From: Gordonia sp. UBA5067
GTDB taxonomy: Bacteria; Actinomycetota; Actinomycetes; Mycobacteriales; Mycobacteriaceae
Direction of reading: 5' to 3'
DNA length: 8,228 bases
NCBI RefSeq assembly: GCF_002414845.1
Contig: NZ_DIAX01000080.1
Coordinates: 1 to 8,228, forward strand
Under the pieces are notes generated by a model. It was not told where the DNA came from, did no database searches, and saw only the letters and a program-made list of their open reading frames with translations. Of the stretch, positions 5,245 to 8,228 are shown piece after piece (position 1 is the first letter of the stretch; each line of letters starts with the position of its first letter). The position numbers and the translations under genes were made by a program.

Positions 5245-6218
5245 CGCTGATCGTCACCGGGGTGCAACTGCGACCGCGGCGGTCCCGGCCGCCGCCATCC
5301 CGGCTGTGTGGGCGGCGGCTGCGTGGGCGGCGGCTGGACGGGCGGCGACTGGACGGGCGGCGGCTGGACGGACGGTGACTGGACGGACGGTGGCACGACC
5401 CCTTGCTGCTGCGGTGCGGGTGGGCGCGGCGAAGAACGCCGCGCCGGAGCGGGTGGGCCCGGCGGTGTGCGGCCGAATGGGTCGTACTCGGACTGTTCAA
5501 GTGCCTCGCGCCGACGCTTGTCGCGCATATTCTCGGTCTTCTCGTCGGCCAGTTCGGCATTGGTCGGGCCGTGCGGGTCCCGCGGATCCGGGGCATCCTG
5601 CGGATCGACCGAGGGCGGCAGGACGCGCAGCAGATCAGCAAATCGGCGCACCACATCCAGGGCCGCGTCGAGACGCGTGGCGTCGTTGGTCAACGGCATG
5701 GATCCCAGCGCCCATTTACCCTCGGTCCACAGCACCTCGACGTACGGCGGGGCGGCGTTGGCCAGTGCGATCATCCGGCGGTCACATACCCGCCGGGCCA
5801 CCTCGAGATTGTTGGAGAACATCACGCGCGGCCCCATGGCGCCGAGCAGTTCGACGTCGGTCTCGGCCGGGGCGAGAACGTCTTCGTGGCGGAGATCGAC
5901 GATCACCTGCGACGCGGCCTTGCGGCGCACTGCCACGATCGTCGCGGTCTCGGTGAGATCGAAGACGACGGCTTCGGCGCCGTCGTAGTCGCCGAATGCG
6001 ACGTCACGGACCTCCACGTGGTCGGGAACGTCCATGGCGGCACGCCGGAAGACCCGGCGCAGCTTCGTGTCCGATTCACGGTAGTCGAAGCCCTGGGCCT
6101 CGGCCCACACCTCACGGTTGGCGCGCGCGACGGAGGACCGCTGGCGATCGAGCCACAGCAGGAGCCCGGCCCCGGCGAGCGCGAGGATGGCGATGAGGAA
6201 GTACACGATGCTGGTCAT
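5241..6218 (-). CDS. ttfA: TtfA-like trehalose monomycolate transport factor
   Basis: This 325-residue membrane-anchored cytoplasmic protein matches the Rv0383c/MSMEG_0736 type by features and by its place beside pyrE. In mycobacteria TtfA works with the MmpL3 transporter to export trehalose monomycolate for the outer membrane. It has one N-terminal membrane helix (about 3-23, SIVYFLIAILALAGAGLLLW), a folded core (about 28-200) with FDYRES, VRDVAFGDYDG, VMFSNNLEVARRVCDRRM and VEVLWTEGKWALGSMP, then a charged linker and a Pro/Gln-rich tail (about 200-325). That tail is probably disordered and contains six pentapeptide repeats. The ATG at 6218 has AAGGTGG (6231-6225) 6 bases upstream and starts directly at the membrane helix. 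It is the first gene of the operon with pyrE and the methyltransferase. The assignment rests on remembered homology and synteny and would imply a mycolate-producing host. Confidence 0.8.
   Translation of the reverse strand: MTSIVYFLIAILALAGAGLLLWLDRQRSSVARANREVWAEAQGFDYRESDTKLRRVFRRAAMDVPDHVEVRDVAFGDYDGAEAVVFDLTETATIVAVRRKAASQVIVDLRHEDVLAPAETDVELLGAMGPRVMFSNNLEVARRVCDRRMIALANAAPPYVEVLWTEGKWALGSMPLTNDATRLDAALDVVRRFADLLRVLPPSVDPQDAPDPRDPHGPTNAELADEKTENMRDKRRREALEQSEYDPFGRTPPGPPAPARRSSPRPPAPQQQGVVPPSVQSPSVQPPPVQSPPVQPPPTQPPPTQPGWRRPGPPRSQLHPGDDQR
5304..5393. repeat. Six-unit 15-bp tandem repeat nested in three 30-bp units (ttfA tail)
   Basis: Six 15-bp units begin at 5304, 5319, 5334, 5349, 5364 and 5379, each starting CTG on the plus strand. 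They pair up as three 30-bp units: the first pair shares GTGGGCGGCGG, the second GGACGGGCGGCG, the third GGACGGACGGTG. On the minus strand they encode PPSVQ, SPSVQ, PPPVQ, SPPVQ, PPPTQ and PPPTQ (ttfA residues 276-305). The pattern points to stepwise duplication, and copy number may vary between strains. Confidence 0.85.
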
Positions 6219-6224
6219 CGCCTG

Positions 6225-6231
6225 CCACCTT
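6225..6231 (-). promoter_or_regulatory. ttfA ribosome binding site
   Basis: AAGGTGG on the minus strand lies 6 bases before the ttfA ATG and supports that start. Confidence 0.6.
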
Positions 6232-6237
6232 ACTATC
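6231..6237. promoter_or_regulatory. Symmetric -10 region shared by ttfA and the M20 gene
   Basis: On the plus strand TACTAT (6231-6236) fits TANNNT and would start M20 transcripts near 6243, about 46 bases before the ATG. On the minus strand the same bases read GATAGT (6237-6232), which could start ttfA transcripts near 6225, right at its Shine-Dalgarno sequence. It is the only AT-rich spot in this divergent gap. No clear -35 is seen in either direction. Confidence 0.4.
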
Positions 6238-6288
6238 GGTGGGCATGCGACCCGCAGTTCTGATCACCAAGTCGGTAGGGCGACGGCG

Positions 6289-7482
6289 ATGACCCCGCTG
6301 TTGACCGGCACCGAGGAAGCCCTTCTACGGCAGTTGACGGCCGATCCGATCGTCGCACTGACGACCTCGCTGATCGCCGAGCGCAGCGAGAATCCGGGCG
6401 CGACCGAGGCCACGACGGTGGCCGTACTCGCCGATGCCTGCCGAAACGCAGGGCTGGCCGTCGACGTCGTCGACGCCGCTCCCGGGCGCCCGAATCTGGT
6501 GGCGACCCTGCCGGGACCGTCGACCCCCGGTCCGGCCCTGTTGTTTCTGGGGCATTCTGATGTTGTCCCGGCCGGGACCGGATGGTCGCAGGACCCGTTC
6601 GGTGCGCGGGTGTCGGGCGGACGGCTCACCGGCCGCGGGGCCGCCGACATGAAGGGCGGCCTGGCGGCGATCGTCGCGGCGATGGGCGTGCTCGCCCGCG
6701 CCGGGCTCGGCGGTCGCGTCGAGTTCGTCTGCACTGCCGACGAAGAGGCCGGCGGCCTCGGCGCACGCGCCTACGTGGCACGCCGGGCCCGGGCCGGCAA
6801 CGTGCTGGGCTGCATCGTTGCCGAACCCACCCGGTTGCGCGCGGTGCACGCCGGCCGCGGCACCGCCAACGTGGCGATCACCGTCACCGGCAAGGCCGCC
6901 CATTCCGGGCGCCCCGGCGACGGCTGCAGCGCCATCGCCGTCGCCGGCCGCATTCTCGCCGTCATCGCCGATGACGGTGAGCGCCTCGCGCGACGCCCCC
7001 ACCCCGAGCTCGGTGCCGCGACATGGAATGTCGGCACCATCGCCGGCGGGCAGGGCATCAATGTCGTCGCCGCCGACTGTCGCCTCGGCGTCGACCGCCG
7101 GCTCCTGCCCGACGAGGAGATCGCCGTTGTCGCCGCCGGCCTGCGCGCGCAGATCGCCGCACTCGGCCTGCCCGCCGAGGCCGCCGTCATTGTCGCCGTC
7201 GATTCGGAGACCCCCGCGTTCGCGACGGCCGCCGACGATCCGCTGACCGTCGGCGTCGGCGAGGCACTGGCGTCGCTCGGCTTGGATCCGGCCCCGCGGG
7301 TATGGAGCGCCGCCTGCGATGCGGGCTTCCTGCACCGCGATCTGGGCATCCGATCCATCGTGCTCGGCCCGGGCGACATCAACGACCAGGCCCACCAGGC
7401 CGATGAGTCGGTCGCCGTGGACGATCTCCTCACCGCCGCGAAGCTCTACACGCTGATCGCCCACCGGCTCCTCGCCCGCTGA
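6289..7482 (+). CDS. M20-family metallopeptidase (ArgE/DapE-type deacylase)
   Basis: This 397-residue, probably cytoplasmic enzyme has a two-metal hydrolase site that cleaves N-acyl or peptide amide bonds. The catalytic residues are present in order: LLFLGHSDVVPAG (84-96; H89 metal ligand, D91), GRGAADMKGG (115-124; D120 bridging metal), TADEEAGGLGAR (149-160; E152 general base, E153 ligand), VAEPT (177-181; E179 ligand) and DQAHQADE (366-373; H369 ligand). The dimerisation or lid domain spans about 185-300 and includes GKAAHSGRPGDG (201-212). The substrate cannot be named: acetylornithine, succinyl-diaminopimelate, carnosine-like dipeptides and acyl-amino acids are all handled by this family. 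The ATG at 6289 is the first usable start in frame, with GTAGGG (6275-6280) 8 bases upstream. It is divergent from ttfA and converges on clpB with a 7-base gap, and appears to be a lineage-specific insertion in this locus. Confidence 0.92.
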   Translation: MTPLLTGTEEALLRQLTADPIVALTTSLIAERSENPGATEATTVAVLADACRNAGLAVDVVDAAPGRPNLVATLPGPSTPGPALLFLGHSDVVPAGTGWSQDPFGARVSGGRLTGRGAADMKGGLAAIVAAMGVLARAGLGGRVEFVCTADEEAGGLGARAYVARRARAGNVLGCIVAEPTRLRAVHAGRGTANVAITVTGKAAHSGRPGDGCSAIAVAGRILAVIADDGERLARRPHPELGAATWNVGTIAGGQGINVVAADCRLGVDRRLLPDEEIAVVAAGLRAQIAALGLPAEAAVIVAVDSETPAFATAADDPLTVGVGEALASLGLDPAPRVWSAACDAGFLHRDLGIRSIVLGPGDINDQAHQADESVAVDDLLTAAKLYTLIAHRLLAR

Positions 7483-7483
7483 A

Positions 7484-7503
7484 CCGCGGTCAGCCGGCCG
7501 CGG
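7484..7503. terminator. GC-rich hairpin between convergent M20 and clpB genes
   Basis: CCGCGG occurs at 7484-7489 and 7498-7503, able to form a 6-bp stem with an 8-base loop. It starts 1 base past the M20 stop and spans the clpB stop codon. It could act on both transcripts, as actinobacterial terminators often lack a T tract, but the stem is short and the call is tentative. Confidence 0.3.
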
Positions 7504-8228
7504 CGTCGCTCACTTCGGCCCCCGCCGCCACGGCCAGCGATTCGCCGTCGCCGGTCACATCGACGACGACGGTGTCGCCGTCGCGGATGTCGCCGGCCAG
7601 CAACGCCTTGGCGAGCTGGTCGCCGATGGCCTGCTGTACCAGCCGGCGCAACGGGCGCGCACCGTAGAGCGGGTCGAACCCGCGCTCGGCCAGCCACTCC
7701 TTGGCTTTCGGCGTGACGTCGAGGGTCAGGCGCCGCGCCGCGAGCCGCTTGCCCAGGCTCTGGAGCGCGATGTCGACGATGGTCACCAGTTCCTCGGGGC
7801 TCAGCGCGTCGAAGATCAGGACCGCGTCGAGGCGGTTGATGAACTCCGGCTTGAAGGCCGATCGGACCGCCGCCATCACCTGTTCCTTGTCACCGCCGGC
7901 GCCGAGGTTTGACGTCAGAATGAGGATGGTGTTGCGGAAGTCGACCGTGCTGCCCTGTCCGTCGGTCAGCCGCCCCTCGTCGAGGACCTGCAGCAGCACG
8001 TCGAAGACATCCGGGTGGGCCTTCTCCACCTCGTCGAAGAGGATGACGGAGTAGGGACGACGCCGGACGGCCTCGGTGAGCTGTCCGCCCGACTCGTAGC
8101 CGACGTAGCCGGGAGGCGCACCGACCAGCCTGGCGACGCTGTGCTTCTCGCCGTATTCGCTCATGTCGATACGGACCATGGCCCGCTCGTCGTCGAAGAG
8201 GAATTCGGCGAGCGCCTTGGCCAGCTCG
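7490..8228 (-). CDS. clpB: ClpB disaggregase, C-terminal part (5' end outside window)
   Basis: This gene encodes the C-terminal 245 residues of the hexameric AAA+ chaperone that pulls aggregated proteins through its pore together with DnaK. The window covers most of the second ATPase domain. It opens with [20 protein letters not shown], just after the Walker A loop, which lies outside. The pore-loop tyrosine is in [10 protein letters not shown], Walker B is [14 protein letters not shown], sensor 1 is ILTSNLG, the arginine-finger region is [10 protein letters not shown], and sensor 2 is GARPLRR near the end. The short Ala-rich C-terminus ends SDAAAG. The frame is intact and the stop is the TGA at 7492-7490. 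It corresponds to mycobacterial Rv0384c, where it lies next to the ttfA homologue; here the M20 gene lies between. Its promoter, often a heat-shock element controlled by HspR, is not in the window. Confidence 0.97.
   Translation of the reverse strand, partial: ELAKALAEFLFDDERAMVRIDMSEYGEKHSVARLVGAPPGYVGYESGGQLTEAVRRRPYSVILFDEVEKAHPDVFDVLLQVLDEGRLTDGQGSTVDFRNTILILTSNLGAGGDKEQVMAAVRSAFKPEFINRLDAVLIFDALSPEELVTIVDIALQSLGKRLAARRLTLDVTPKAKEWLAERGFDPLYGARPLRRLVQQAIGDQLAKALLAGDIRDGDTVVVDVTGDGESLAVAAGAEVSDAAAG

Noticed and set aside
6118..6288. Extension of the M20 gene upstream over ttfA
   Set aside because: It overlaps the ttfA 5' end on the opposite strand and has no family similarity; the ATG at 6289 has a purine-rich site upstream.
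6325..7464. 379-codon minus-strand open frame opposite the M20 gene
   Set aside because: It mirrors the M20 codons and shows no family motif, whereas the plus-strand frame has every M20 metal ligand.

Overview
The window is GC-rich, gene-dense DNA from a mycolic-acid-making actinobacterium (order Mycobacteriales). Gordonia or a close relative fits best. This rests on recognisable mycobacterial-type proteins (class II fructose-bisphosphate aldolase, TtfA/Rv0383c-like protein, PyrE, a SpoU methyltransferase like Rv0380c, ClpB), frequent GTG starts (four of nine genes) and -10 boxes placed for leaderless or near-leaderless transcripts. Genus is an inference. No RNA genes, insertion sequences, CRISPR arrays or origins were seen, and no stretch over 300 bases lacks a gene; the longest gap is the 154-base fba-dedA divergent region.

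Left part (1-1744): the 5' end of fba on the minus strand, a divergent intergenic region with several small inverted and direct repeats, then a DedA-family membrane protein and a TetR-family regulator on the plus strand.

Middle (1762-4002): a perfect 7-bp-armed palindrome that overlaps a -35-like TTGACT, followed by a two-gene plus-strand unit. The first gene encodes an exported LVIVD-repeat beta-propeller with eight cysteines; the second encodes a membrane-anchored DUF305 protein with a His/Met-rich linker. The genes overlap by 4 bases (GTGA). This is the least understood and most interesting module here, and the TetR protein next to it may control it.

Right part (4020-6218, minus strand): a compact operon ttfA-pyrE-SpoU methyltransferase. 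It joins mycolate-precursor export, pyrimidine synthesis and RNA modification. ttfA ends in a proline-rich tail built from nested 15/30-bp repeats, and the methyltransferase gene carries a perfect 23-bp palindrome near its 5' end.

Far right (6289-8228): a plus-strand M20 metallopeptidase (ArgE/DapE type), divergent from ttfA and convergent with the C-terminal part of clpB, which runs off the right edge. As I remember the M. tuberculosis map, fba-Rv0364 and Rv0380c-pyrE-Rv0383c-clpB lie more than ten genes apart. Here they flank a short accessory segment, and the M20 gene interrupts the ttfA-clpB neighbourhood.
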